Shown piece after piece: positions 50,394-62,000 of a stretch of 62,000 nucleotides of DNA. The number at the start of each line of letters is the position of its first letter. Positions within the stretch are counted from its first letter, which is position 1. The stretch is from contig CM022679.1 in assembly GCA_012295275.1 (NCBI GenBank), positions 31,124,837 through 31,186,836 of the forward strand, given 5' to 3'. The stretch comes from Chrysomallon squamiferum (Eukaryota; Mollusca; Gastropoda; Neomphalida; Peltospiridae). A program made the position numbers and the translations under genes. The notes under the pieces are model-generated. The model saw nothing but the letters and a program-made list of their open reading frames with translations. It was not told where the DNA came from and did no database searches.

Positions 50394-50850
50394 GTAAGTC
50401 TCGTTTTACAATGAAAACGGAAAAAAATCCAAATGTTTATTATTTTATTTAAACTGAGTGAATTCCCTTTTTCTTTTCAACAAATGTCTGATGTGCAAAA
50501 GAAAATGAAAAAGAGATGTAATGAAAAAAATTTTTTTTTATTAAATCTCCATTTTATTCGAATATTTACATTATACGGAATTATGAGATAAGAAATAACA
50601 CATTTCATTGGAACAATTTTGTGTGTAAAACTGTTCTTATTATATTTCACTCATAATATAAATATAATTTTAATTGCATTTATTTATTTATTTATTTATT
50701 TATTTATTGTTTTGTTGTTGTTCAATCTGCATGATTAATCACATGATGTTATATTCCTATATATTATTAAATTAAATATTTGTATTTCATTTACATTTGA
50801 TTTTGCTTTACGTTATTATGACAAAACATAGTGATATATTTTTTTTTTTT

Positions 50851-50885
<35 letters not shown>

Positions 50886-51511
50886 AAAATTATACGTAAG
50901 AATAAAACAGATACAATATAATTCTAGTTAGGAAAACTATTAAGATGGAAAACTAAACTATGTGAAATAAATCGTAAAACTGAATACTGTTTTCTGCCAC
51001 TTGAAGTCTAATAAATGAATTATTTGAACTCGGAGTTACAAAGTTCTTTATGATTTTCTTGCTGTCGTTAGTTCATCATTTAACAATACAAATTCGTAGA
51101 CCAAATTTGGTAATATCACTCACTGTGTTCATATTAATACTCACCATGTTACAGACCCAAACCAGTCATTAGAAATGTATTGATGACTTTAAAGCAACAA
51201 AAAATACTATACAACATTATCGATAATCGAGTACTGGAATCATGATATTATATTACGAATTTATGTTAATAATAAACACAAAGTTTTACGTTAGAATGAA
51301 TATTAATTGGGTTAATAAATAATAATAAAATGAAAAATCTGTTTTCTGGTAATCCGATACTAATAACTGAATTATCTTTATTAAGAGACGTTAATTAATT
51401 CGTGTTCTCTGATTCTTCTCTCCTTCAATACTTGTCTATTCCACACACAGAACCAGGACACATTTTGCTTATCTACTACGACGTATTCATCACAGTTTTC
51501 TCTCTTTTCAG

Positions 51512-51523
51512 ATTGATGTGGCC
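51512..51523 (+). CDS. Gene C microexon 1, 12 nt (LMW)
   Basis: Exon ATTGATGTGGCC follows a strong pyrimidine tract, TTTTCTCTCTTTTCAG, and precedes GTGAGTATCACTTT. In phase 2-2 it gives Gln at the junction, then LMW, and starts a CCN codon. Confidence 0.65.
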
Positions 51524-51635
51524 GTGAGTATCACTTTATTTATCTGCTGCAGTGCAAACAATCAATAAAAAACGACGTGAAACGTTTTTATGTGTTACTA
51601 ACAGCATCACCAGCAACAAGAACTATTTCTATTAG

Positions 51636-52080
51636 GATAAATACATACATACATACATACATACAAACATACTTATACATGCATACATACATATACATAC
51701 ATACATATATACATATATATATATATACATACATATACATACATATATATACATATATATACATACATATACATACATACATATACATACATATATATAT
51801 ACATACATGCATACATGCATACATATACATATATACATACATACATATACATACATACATACATACATATACATACATACATATATATATGCTTACATAT
51901 ATAAAAATACATACATACATTCATACATATACATACATACATATACATACATATACATACATATACATACATACATATATACATATATACGCATATACAA
52001 ACATAAATACATATATATACATATACATATACAATAATACATACAAAACATACATACATATATACATACATTCATAAATA
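51636..52080. repeat. (CATA)n/(TATA)n simple repeat
   Basis: About 440 bases of mixed ATAC and ATAT units in a gene C intron, followed by (AAT)n to about 52160. Its open frames are artefacts. Confidence 0.95.
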
Positions 52081-52098
52081 AATAAACAACAACAATAA

Positions 52099-52171
<73 letters not shown>

Positions 52172-52682
52172 AAAAACAATAACAGCACTAACACTAATCG
52201 GTGACTGCTAATGATGCTCATTAACTGACTGAAGTAAGAAAAACAACAGCATCAACAATATGCTGACGGTAATGAAGATGATGATAATGATGACAATAAC
52301 AATAATAACAGTAATAACAACTGATGATTATGATTGTCATGTTAATGATGTTTTATGATAATTATTATTATTAATGATGAATGTTAACTTTAAGGAAAGT
52401 GTCATTTCGTCATATTTATATTAAATCTTTATTTTTATTTTTATTTATTTTATTTTTTATGTGCACCCCCCACCCCACCCCCCCTCAGTTTATCCATTAT
52501 AAATATACTTTTCTTTTAAAAGTACGAAGCAAATATTTATGAATGAATTGCCTTTTACTGAGAGTTACAAATTAGTTCAGGTATTTTCTCTGTGCATATT
52601 TGTTCATTGCCACAATACAAGAACGTAGACTTGTACTGTTTATCGACCACGTTGTATTCATATCAGTTTCCAATCATTTCAG

Positions 52683-52706
52683 AAACACTTTATTTGCAGA
52701 CCGGCG
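52683..52706 (+). CDS. Gene C microexon 2, 24 nt (NTLFADR)
   Basis: Acceptor CAATCATTTCAG at 52681-82 and donor GTGAGTATCACTTT. Flanks match the exon at 51512 (ATTCATATCAGTTT.. and GTGAGTATCACTTTATTTAT). It encodes NTLFADR. An internal TTTGCAG would give a 7-nt exon that breaks the frame, so the upstream acceptor is preferred. Confidence 0.6.
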
Positions 52707-52769
52707 GTGAGTATCACTTTATTTATATCCTACAACGGAAAGAATGAAACGAAACGACGTAGAATAATT

Positions 52770-52776
52770 ATATATA

Positions 52777-52812
<36 letters not shown>

Positions 52813-52888
52813 TGTGTGTGTGTGTATGTATGTATGTATGTATGTGTGTGTGTATGTATGTATGTGTGTGTGTGTGTGTGTATATATA
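52770..52888. repeat. (TA)n/(TGTA)n/(TG)n simple repeat
   Basis: Intronic simple repeat between gene C microexons 2 and 3. (AAT)n at 52948-53002 follows, close to the acceptor of microexon 3. Confidence 0.9.
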
Positions 52889-52942
52889 AAAATGTTCAAC
52901 TGATCCTTGAATTTAACCAAAATCAGTAATCTTATATGGACT

Positions 52943-53003
<61 letters not shown>

Positions 53004-53022
53004 TATTTTAATCTTTCAACAG

Positions 53023-53057
53023 ATCCGTTCTCCATGAAAGGTCTGGTTTCAGAAATA
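53023..53057 (+). CDS. Gene C microexon 3, 35 nt (SVLHERSGFRN)
   Basis: Acceptor TTTAATCTTTCAACAG and donor GTAAGTGAAG. It is open in the family frame as SVLHERSGFRN with one base over. Its length is 3n+2, like the 29-nt D exons of gene A and the 47-nt exon at 58764, so it may be the penultimate coding exon. Confidence 0.5.
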
Positions 53058-53175
53058 GTAAGTGAAGTTTATTAGTCTACGTTAATACTAAGAAACAAAT
53101 GTAAATATCTGTCTGTATGTATTTTGTTTCGGTATATGCATGCATATAGATTTACCTCTGTGTTTATTATCTATG

Positions 53176-53214
53176 AATGGATGGATGGATGGATGGATGG
53201 ATGGATGGATGGAT
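53176..53214. repeat. (GGAT)n microsatellite
   Basis: About nine ATGG units. Confidence 0.9.
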
Positions 53215-53559
53215 TCAGAGGAACAGATTGCTAGAGTGACAGAGAAAGAAAAACAGATGAGCTAAAGAATGAGTGGATAATGAATAAATAAATATATTAC
53301 TAAATTATTTGGTTATAAGCAAGAGAGAGCTGATATTTATTTACTTTACTTTACTTTACATTATATTTTTATTTTATTTGCTATAGAGCGACATAAGAAA
53401 GGATTATAATTCTACAAACTACTGAAGAGAGATAATAAAATATTGCAGAAAACACTGAAGTCACTGTTATGAATCTGTTTTAGCTTTCATAATTTTCTTT
53501 ACCTTCATGATTTACTGAAATGCTAGATAATGAAATCATGTATCATTTAGCCTACCATT

Positions 53560-53758
<199 letters not shown>

Positions 53759-53799
53759 TCACACTAGATTCTGATTTGGAATATAGGAGATATCAGACA

Positions 53800-54101
53800 T
53801 AATAAAGAAACTATTATTTTTACTATTTCTCTTAGACTTTTCTGTGTTGTCATTACTCATGCTAATATCATTAGGAGGGTTTGAGGGTTTTTTCGATCCA
53901 TTGTTGTTTAGCCACATATGTAGCGGTTTTGATTCAAAATGACATTAGTTATCTCCTTTTTTTTAGCTTTAATATTCCATATTTTATTAGAAACAATGAA
54001 TAAATAGCATGTAATAAGCAAACGTCAATGATATCTACTGTCATATTTACAAATAATTTTCAGAGCTATTCAATAATTACGAGTGAATTTTGATGTAGTA
54101 G

Positions 54102-54132
<31 letters not shown>

Positions 54133-55094
54133 ATGTAAATTGGAACACGTTTAGAAAACATCTATGCAGAAATGTAGATGACATGAACGCATGTAAAATT
54201 TTAATTTCAGTATAAAGCTGAATAACATCAACAGTTTTATTTCACCATTTTCGAGAGTAGCAGATTAAATCGTTTTCGTCTACAAAAGCTACGCATCAAA
54301 ACAAAACAGTATTTAAATAACAATTTATTCGTTATTTTTTCTAATATGGTCTCAATATGGTCTTTTAAAATCTAAATTAGCAATTAAATATTAAAGAGGT
54401 AAGTCTGAATAATATATATCTAAATAAGAAATAAACATCAATATATTTATTTTGGAACAGTTTACATAGAAAACTGAAAAGTTACTGATTTTTTATTTAC
54501 TTATTTATTTATTTATTTATTTGTGTGTTTGTTTGTTTGTTTGTCTCTTGTTCAACTGACTAACAACTTGCTAGCTGTGGATTTTAAAATATATGTGTTT
54601 TATACATCTCTCGTTTCAAATCTCTCTGTCTGTGTATAAACGTCAACACACAAACAGACACACAGACACACAAACACACACACACACGCACAGGTTATAT
54701 CCAGCACAGGAGACTTAGAGCATGTGGGTTTATTATTAAATTTTTCTTTTTCTTTAAAATTTTGTATTGCATTAGTGAATCACCATTATAAAAAATAAAA
54801 TAAAAAAACTCGTGCAGTCGATATCCTTGACATACTTAGCACTCGATTACTGAATACGAAAACTACGTTTGGAGTCATACATCTTTTTTTCCATAAAATT
54901 ATTATAACATTTTTTTTCTTTCTTTTTTAAGTATTAATCGTAAAAACGTTTGGGACAGTTAGTTATCTGTTCAAAATGTGACAGAAAAAGATAATACTCA
55001 GAAACGTGATACAGAGTGTGACATTGATATATGTTAATCCAATTTATATATATATATATATATTATTATTATTTTTTTTTACTCTATTTTATTT

Positions 55095-55134
<40 letters not shown>

Positions 55135-55440
55135 CAAAGTTCATCATGAAATAAGATATTACTACTATCGTATATAAAAATTTTAGATATATCCCGATAA
55201 AACAGTCGAGATCAAAAAGGAGGTTTGATTCATTTCGCGTGAAGTATTTTTATCAACAGAAGTCACGTAGGGAAAACATCTGTTGACTGCGATCCTGTAG
55301 TAGATATTTCGTATATCACATTGGTCATTATATTAGTCAGCATAAAACAAATACTGTATTAATCACTAACATTAAATTTATTTTAATAGAATTTTACATG
55401 TTCCAGTTGACATGTCTGTCGGTTACATATCAAACAATTG
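53800..55440. other. Stretch between genes C and D
   Basis: AT-rich, with (TA)n at 54108-54132, a GTTT run near 54525, a CA-rich stretch at 54650-54690 and a poly-T at 55097-55134. A weak leader-like relic lies at about 54815-54875. No other feature was recognised. Confidence 0.5.
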
Positions 55441-55460
55441 ATTCCTAATTATCGCATCAT

Positions 55461-55533
55461 TACAAATACCTCGTGCTCACGATATTGCACATATTCTTAC
55501 AGCTAGATCACTGAATATTACAATTTTTTTTCG
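55461..55533 (+). promoter_or_regulatory. Gene D promoter relic and leader exon
   Basis: The family TATA position holds TACAAATA, a weakened box. The leader (CACGATATTGCACATATTC, CAGCTAGATCACTGAATATT) and its donor TTCG|GTAAGTTATATTC are intact. Confidence 0.55.
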
Positions 55534-55815
55534 GTAAGTTATATTCACTCTATAATTATTTTTTACATGTAAAAATCTAAAAGAAGTATACAGTTAAACG
55601 TAGTAAATGTTGCGAATAGTTGGTTACTACATACGGACAAATTTCAAAATCTTAGAGAAATGCGTTACAAACATGAAAGAAAGAGTAACATATACATTTT
55701 CGTTTCTATTATTTCAAGATCTATATTTAAATCATGTTAGAAATTAAATAATTTTCTATTAATTCAAGCGCTAACCATTAAATTTATACATTTCTCAAAC
55801 TTAACAGTTTGTCAT

Positions 55816-55851
<36 letters not shown>

Positions 55852-55972
55852 TTTCTTTTGCAACGAAACTAAACACTAAGTGCGCTTGGTACACAGAAAA
55901 ATTAATGTTTCGTCTACTTTTGTCTAAATTACCTTCTTTTAACGAATCCGTGCAGTTTTCCAGTTGTCTGCG

Positions 55973-56041
55973 ATGAAACTGCAAATTATTCTGCTCTTGG
56001 TTATTTTGGGATCAGTGCAGGTCAAATTACCTTTAAACTGA
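55973..56041 (+). pseudogene. Gene D signal-peptide exon, decayed
   Basis: A 15-base deletion between TTG repeats has removed the family start ATG, leaving the internal ATG (codon 4 of gene B) at 55973. The frame reads MKLQ, core QIILLLVILGSVQ, VKLPLN, and then TGA at 56039-41. The family donor is absent, and only GTGAGAC follows the stop. It would encode a bare 22-residue signal peptide, so it is taken as dead. A (TA)n replaces part of the preceding intron (55818-55848). Confidence 0.65.
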
Positions 56042-58260
<2,219 letters not shown>

Positions 58261-58269
58261 AATATCGTT

Positions 58270-58363
58270 TAAAACAAACTTTAATACTCTTCTTTATACA
58301 GAGTAGTTTTAATGCTTGCAAAGTTTCTTTATTCTTAAACACTGGCAGTCCCATCTTGTCAGC
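58270..58363 (-). CDS. Gene E possible terminal exon
   Basis: Acceptor ..GCTTTTAATTTTCAG, then GCTGACAAGATGG. With the one base carried from 58764 it reads Ser then TGA, so almost all of it would be 3' untranslated. AATAAAG and ATTAAAG occur shortly after. If entered in phase 0 the frame would instead run on as ADKMGLPVFKNK.., so the assignment depends on the previous exon. Confidence 0.35.
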
Positions 58364-58402
58364 CTGAAAATTAAAAGCATAAATTAATCCGTTCAGTTCA
58401 GT

Positions 58403-58508
<106 letters not shown>

Positions 58509-58570
58509 CTATCTCTCTATCTCGAATTACAGCTAGACCTTTTGAATGTTTCATAGATCTCTCTCCATCA

Positions 58571-58668
<98 letters not shown>

Positions 58669-58763
58669 TAAATAGATATAGATATACAGATATAAATTTA
58701 TAGATATACACATATATATTCTGTTTTTCATGTTTAATAAATTATAATAAATGTTTGACTTAC

Positions 58764-58810
58764 TGTATCTGAACTGTGATCTTCGAGAATGTATGGATCG
58801 CTTACCTTTC
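58764..58810 (-). CDS. Gene E exon, 47 nt (KGKRSIHSRRSQFRY)
   Basis: Acceptor ..TTTTGTATTTTCAG and donor GTAAGTCAAA, as in C-class exons. It encodes KGKRSIHSRRSQFRY plus one base. G-K-R and R-R are amidation and dibasic cleavage motifs. The length shifts the phase, consistent with a penultimate exon. Confidence 0.6.
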
Positions 58811-58826
58811 CTGAAAATACAAAATT

Positions 58827-58975
58827 AATAAATAAACAAACAAACAAACAAACGAATAAATAAATAAACAAACAAATAAATAAAATAAATAAATAAATAA
58901 AAATATAAACAAACAAATAATCAGATAAATAAATAAATAAATAAAATAAATAAATAAATAAATAAACAACAACAA
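58827..58975. repeat. AAATA/AAACA-type simple repeat
   Basis: AAAT and AAAC units just upstream of the 47-nt exon on the minus strand, forming a T-rich intron end. Confidence 0.9.
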
Positions 58976-59289
58976 AAAAGGTTTTCATAGGGTAACAAGA
59001 AGTTTACGATGCACGTACTTCGTCTTTATTTAATGTATAATTATGTTTGTTAAGTTAGTGTAATCATTCAGTTATTACAATTAACTTTTAAATTTGCTTC
59101 AAAGACTCGCTACACGAAATAATCAAAATTGTAAGTGGCTAAGAGATCAATGTTTCTCTACAGTTCCGTTTTAATATAAATATATTAATAGAAAAATTAA
59201 GCTGAATACATAATATTTTTCTGGTTAAAAAAAATACATTATATATATATCAAATATTATATTAAGTGATACATGATTTCTTTTCTACC

Positions 59290-59455
59290 AGATTATATTA
59301 TATTATATTATATTATATTATATTATATTATATTATATTATATTATATTAATTATATTACATTATATTATATTGTATTATATAAAATTACATTACATTAT
59401 ATTATATTATATTGTATTGTATTATACTGTATTGTATTGTATTGTATTATTTTAT
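59290..59455. repeat. (TATAT)n pentanucleotide satellite
   Basis: About 165 bases of ATTAT units drifting to GTATT near the end. A (TTTTA)n run follows at 59497-59530. Confidence 0.95.
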
Positions 59456-59639
59456 AACGAATTATTATTTACCGAACCGATTGATTATCTATTTATTTAT
59501 TTTATTTTATTTTATTTTATTTTATTTTTTTATTTTTTATTTATTTATCTGATAAAAATGTTTTTGTTTAGAGTATGTTATAAAACTGTGTGTCATGTTT
59601 TTTTTTATGATCACATATTTAATTGACAGTGATATTAAA

Positions 59640-60600
59640 AAATAAATAAATTTAATAAATAAAAACATTTGTTTTGACTCATAATAAGCGTTAATTATCT
59701 CCCTTTGCACCAGACTTTATTATTTATTATTCTATTCGCTGTAGTCAACATGAACCTTAATAACGTCCAGCTTATACAGGAAAAACAACAACGTATTTAT
59801 GATTTTTATGTTATTCTTCATTCTATTATTGCTTTATTCAGTTCATAAATATTCAAATATAGATCAAATCATTAGATCAACATTTTCTGAGAAATGAAAT
59901 GAAATAAATATCTGAACCTCCATATTTAAAAAACAAATGTCTGGAAATTATTATTCGTTACGAACACTTTTTAAAAATAATAATCATGTCATTTTAATTA
60001 TATATTTATCCCTTTATTATCATGTTATTTCAGTAACATTGTTTTATGTAATTTATTTCGTAGTATATTACAGTAATTACGGTTACACTTATCTATTCAT
60101 TAACTTCAATAACTGCTCAGATTTGTCCTTTATTAAAGATTAAATATTCATTTAAATATTTTATTTATAACTCATTATTTTTTATTGTTTTTCTTTTTAA
60201 ACAATTTTGTATTGTGATTTAAGGGGAAAAGACAAAATTAATATATTTTGAGAAATATTCAATGATGAAGCAAGCAAAACATTTTTTTATTCACTTGGGA
60301 TGAAAAACCCAATTTGGTATTCCAAAGCTGTATTTTTTCTTTGTGTGCTTATTTGTGAGTGAGTGTGTATGTATGTATTTGTGTGTGTGTGTGTGTGTGT
60401 GTGCGTGTGTGTTTGTGTGTGGATGTATGTATGAATGCGATTATATATCATTTTAAATCAAAATTAATATTGTATTTCTGTAGTTTTAATAAACATTCTA
60501 AATCGAAGTAATATTGTTATGGAATTTCGGTATATTTAATATCTATTCTAAATCTAAACCCTGTATAATTAGACACTACTGTATTGTTGTAGAGTAATAA
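59640..60600. other. Gene E intron, nothing else recognised
   Basis: AT-rich DNA with a (GT)n at 60377-60420. No microexon with paired splice sites was found here. Confidence 0.5.
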
Positions 60601-60615
60601 TAACACCAAACTCAC

Positions 60616-60642
60616 CACCAGAAAAGTTCACTGGAAAATATC
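60616..60642 (-). CDS. Gene E microexon, 27 nt (IFSSELFW)
   Basis: Acceptor ..TTCTTCTTTAAACAG and donor GTGAGTTTGG. It encodes IFSSELFW in the family phase. The acceptor tract resembles that of K-class units of gene A. Confidence 0.6.
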
Positions 60643-61144
60643 CTGTTTAAAGAAGAAAAACACTTATAGGAATAAATCTTCGGTTCAAAAAAAAGTTAAA
60701 TTAAATTTAAATTACATTAAATAATAAATGTTTGTTTGTTGATTTTTCTTTATTTTATTTTTCTGATTTGTTTTACTACAGATATAAACCAGACAGAAAA
60801 CAAAAACAATAAAAAAAAAATAACTAAAATTATATATATTTTTTTGTTTCTGTTTTGCCCATTTGCAAGGTTATCATAATTATTATTGTTGTTGTTGTTA
60901 TTTACTTCTTGTACTTGTCAGCTTTGTTGTAGTTTTAATGTTTGTTTATCGACTGGGTCGTTTTTTTTTTTTTTTTGTTTTTTTGTTGGGTTACTTTGTT
61001 GTTGTTTGTTTGTTTTTTCGGGGTTTTTTTGTTGTTGTTGTTTTTTTTTTTTTTTTTTTTTTTTTGTCGTATTTCTTATTATCTATTACCATCTCTTATT
61101 GTTATTAAAATTATTATTATTATTTAGAAATAATCCATACTCAC

Positions 61145-61153
61145 TCATAGTCG
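61145..61153 (-). CDS. Gene E microexon, 9 nt (DY)
   Basis: Exon CGACTATGA between ..TTAAAAACCCAG and GTGAGTATGGATTATT. It encodes DY. It is 3 nt shorter than its two neighbours because the acceptor AG lies further in. Confidence 0.5.
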   Translation of the reverse strand, partial: RL

Positions 61154-61314
61154 CTGGGTTTTTAAAAAAAAAAAAAAAACGTTATCATATATAATAAAAT
61201 ATTGCACATTTCCAAGATTATTATAATTATTATTGTTGTTGTTGTTGTTGTTGTTGTTATTATTATTATTATTGTTGTTGTTATTATTATTATTTAGAAA
61301 TAATCCATACTCAC

Positions 61315-61326
61315 GGATCATAGTGT
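61315..61326 (-). CDS. Gene E microexon, 12 nt (HYD)
   Basis: Exon ACACTATGATCC between ..TTTTTAAAAACAG and GTGAGTATGGATTATT. It encodes HYD. Flanks are almost identical to those at 61596. Confidence 0.6.
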
Positions 61327-61445
61327 CTGTTTTTAAAAAAAAAAACGTGAACATATATAATAAAAAATATATATATATATATATATTTTTTCTATTTTGC
61401 ACATTTCCAAGATTATTACAATTATTGTTATTGTTGTTGTTGTTG

Positions 61446-61496
<51 letters not shown>

Positions 61497-61507
61497 TGCT
61501 GTTGTTG

Positions 61508-61575
<68 letters not shown>

Positions 61576-61595
61576 TAGAAATAATTCATACTCAC

Positions 61596-61607
61596 TGGTA
61601 ATTGCGA
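61596..61607 (-). CDS. Gene E microexon, 12 nt (RNY)
   Basis: Exon TCGCAATTACCA between ..TTTTTTTAAAAACAG and GTGAGTATGAATTATT. It encodes RNY in the family phase. Confidence 0.6.
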
Positions 61608-61969
61608 CTGTTTTTAAAAAAACGTGAACATGTGCATTAACAAACTGTTCTAGATTAGAAGTCTTTTTACAGAGACAGACAGACAAAAAGAGTGAAATAT
61701 AAATAAACAGACTAATAACATAAATCATTTTTTTATTATTTATTGCTAAAGTTTCACAAAACAACGTAATATTCTACATATTTTTGGGCAGGTTGCACAA
61801 AGCCAAAGTAAAAAATAATAATAATAAAAAAAAAAAAATGAATTTCATTTCTCATAATTTCGAGTGAAATTATATAAACACTCTTAAGATGTAAAGAGCC
61901 ATTTGTATTTCACTTCCTTTAATCTTTTGTAAATATGAAATTCATGGAACAGAAAAATCTGATTTAGTT

Positions 61970-61973
<4 letters not shown>

Positions 61974-62000
<27 letters not shown>
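61974..62000. repeat. (CA)n microsatellite at right edge
   Basis: CA run cut by the window end. Confidence 0.9.

Larger units (their letters stand above)
49824..53057 (+). other. Gene C: plus-strand micro-exon gene
   Basis: TATA and leader at 49824-49895, signal exon 50308-50393, then microexons of 12, 24 and 35 nt. In phase 2-2 the joined frame is open: ..REY-Q-LMW-P-NTLFADR-R-SVLHERSGFRN. The 35-nt exon leaves one base over, so the following exon would use another phase. A candidate acceptor is CTCTTAG at 53829-35, but that exon is uncertain. The upstream and intron sequence to about 51290 is the inverted counterpart of the gene A/B promoter block. Confidence 0.6.
61080..61620. repeat. Three tandem microexon units with (TTA)n/(TTG)n between
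   Basis: Units near 61100-61200, 61200-61350 and 61380-61620 share TTAGAAATAATYCATACTCAC, the exon, then TTTTTAAAA..CGT..CATAT and CACATTTCCAAGATTATTA. Trinucleotide microsatellites fill the rest, so unit size varies. Confidence 0.75.

Noticed and set aside
52700-52706. 7-nt exon using the inner TTTGCAG acceptor
   Set aside because: Breaks the frame, while the upstream acceptor gives 24 nt in phase.
60863-61194. Cys/Leu/Phe-rich frames
   Set aside because: Compositional, from GTT and T runs. Only the 9-nt exon within is considered real.

Overview
This is AT-rich, microsatellite-dense animal DNA with GT-AG introns, consistent with a mollusc and probably an octopod cephalopod. The taxon call is inference. 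It rests on base composition, repeat style, an intronless class A GPCR pair and a protocadherin-like exon fragment. Most long open frames here are simple repeats and not genes.

The main content is a family of small secreted-peptide genes built like micro-exon genes. Each begins with a TATA box and a short untranslated leader exon. A signal-peptide exon of about 83-95 coding bases follows, with core QIILL..ILGSVQV, ending in phase 2. After it comes a run of very short exons (9-33 nt) with consensus splice sites. Gene A (minus, 19.9 kb to beyond the left edge) has a signal exon and 26 candidate microexons, carried in about 5-kb tandem units. Read in order from the signal exon, the first ten microexons are all multiples of 3 and open in the imposed frame. 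The eleventh, 29 nt, ends the frame as RFGRS-stop, giving a 95-residue conceptual precursor. Gene B (minus, about 30.0-25.2 kb) has the same design with six microexons. Gene C (plus, 49.8-53.1 kb) and decayed gene D (plus, 55.5-56.0 kb) are mirror copies. The 3' part of a fifth gene (E, minus) enters from the right edge, and a signal-exon relic lies at 47.9 kb. Microexons differ much more between copies than the introns around them, the pattern expected for diversifying secreted peptides.

The centre (32-48 kb) holds a decayed EGF-repeat gene, two nearly identical class A GPCRs in opposite orientation, and a protocadherin-like fragment. The left GPCR copy has a nonsense codon in TM7. The right copy is intact but has Glu at the residue before the conserved TM1 Asn. 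Genes A, B and the left GPCR run leftward, and the right GPCR, C and D run rightward. The whole is roughly symmetric about 39.9 kb, suggesting a large inverted duplication that later diverged.

Remaining stretches are intronic or intergenic DNA with simple repeats and older duplications. No tRNA, rRNA or intact transposase was recognised. All exon calls come from reading splice motifs and frame. No transcript evidence was available.
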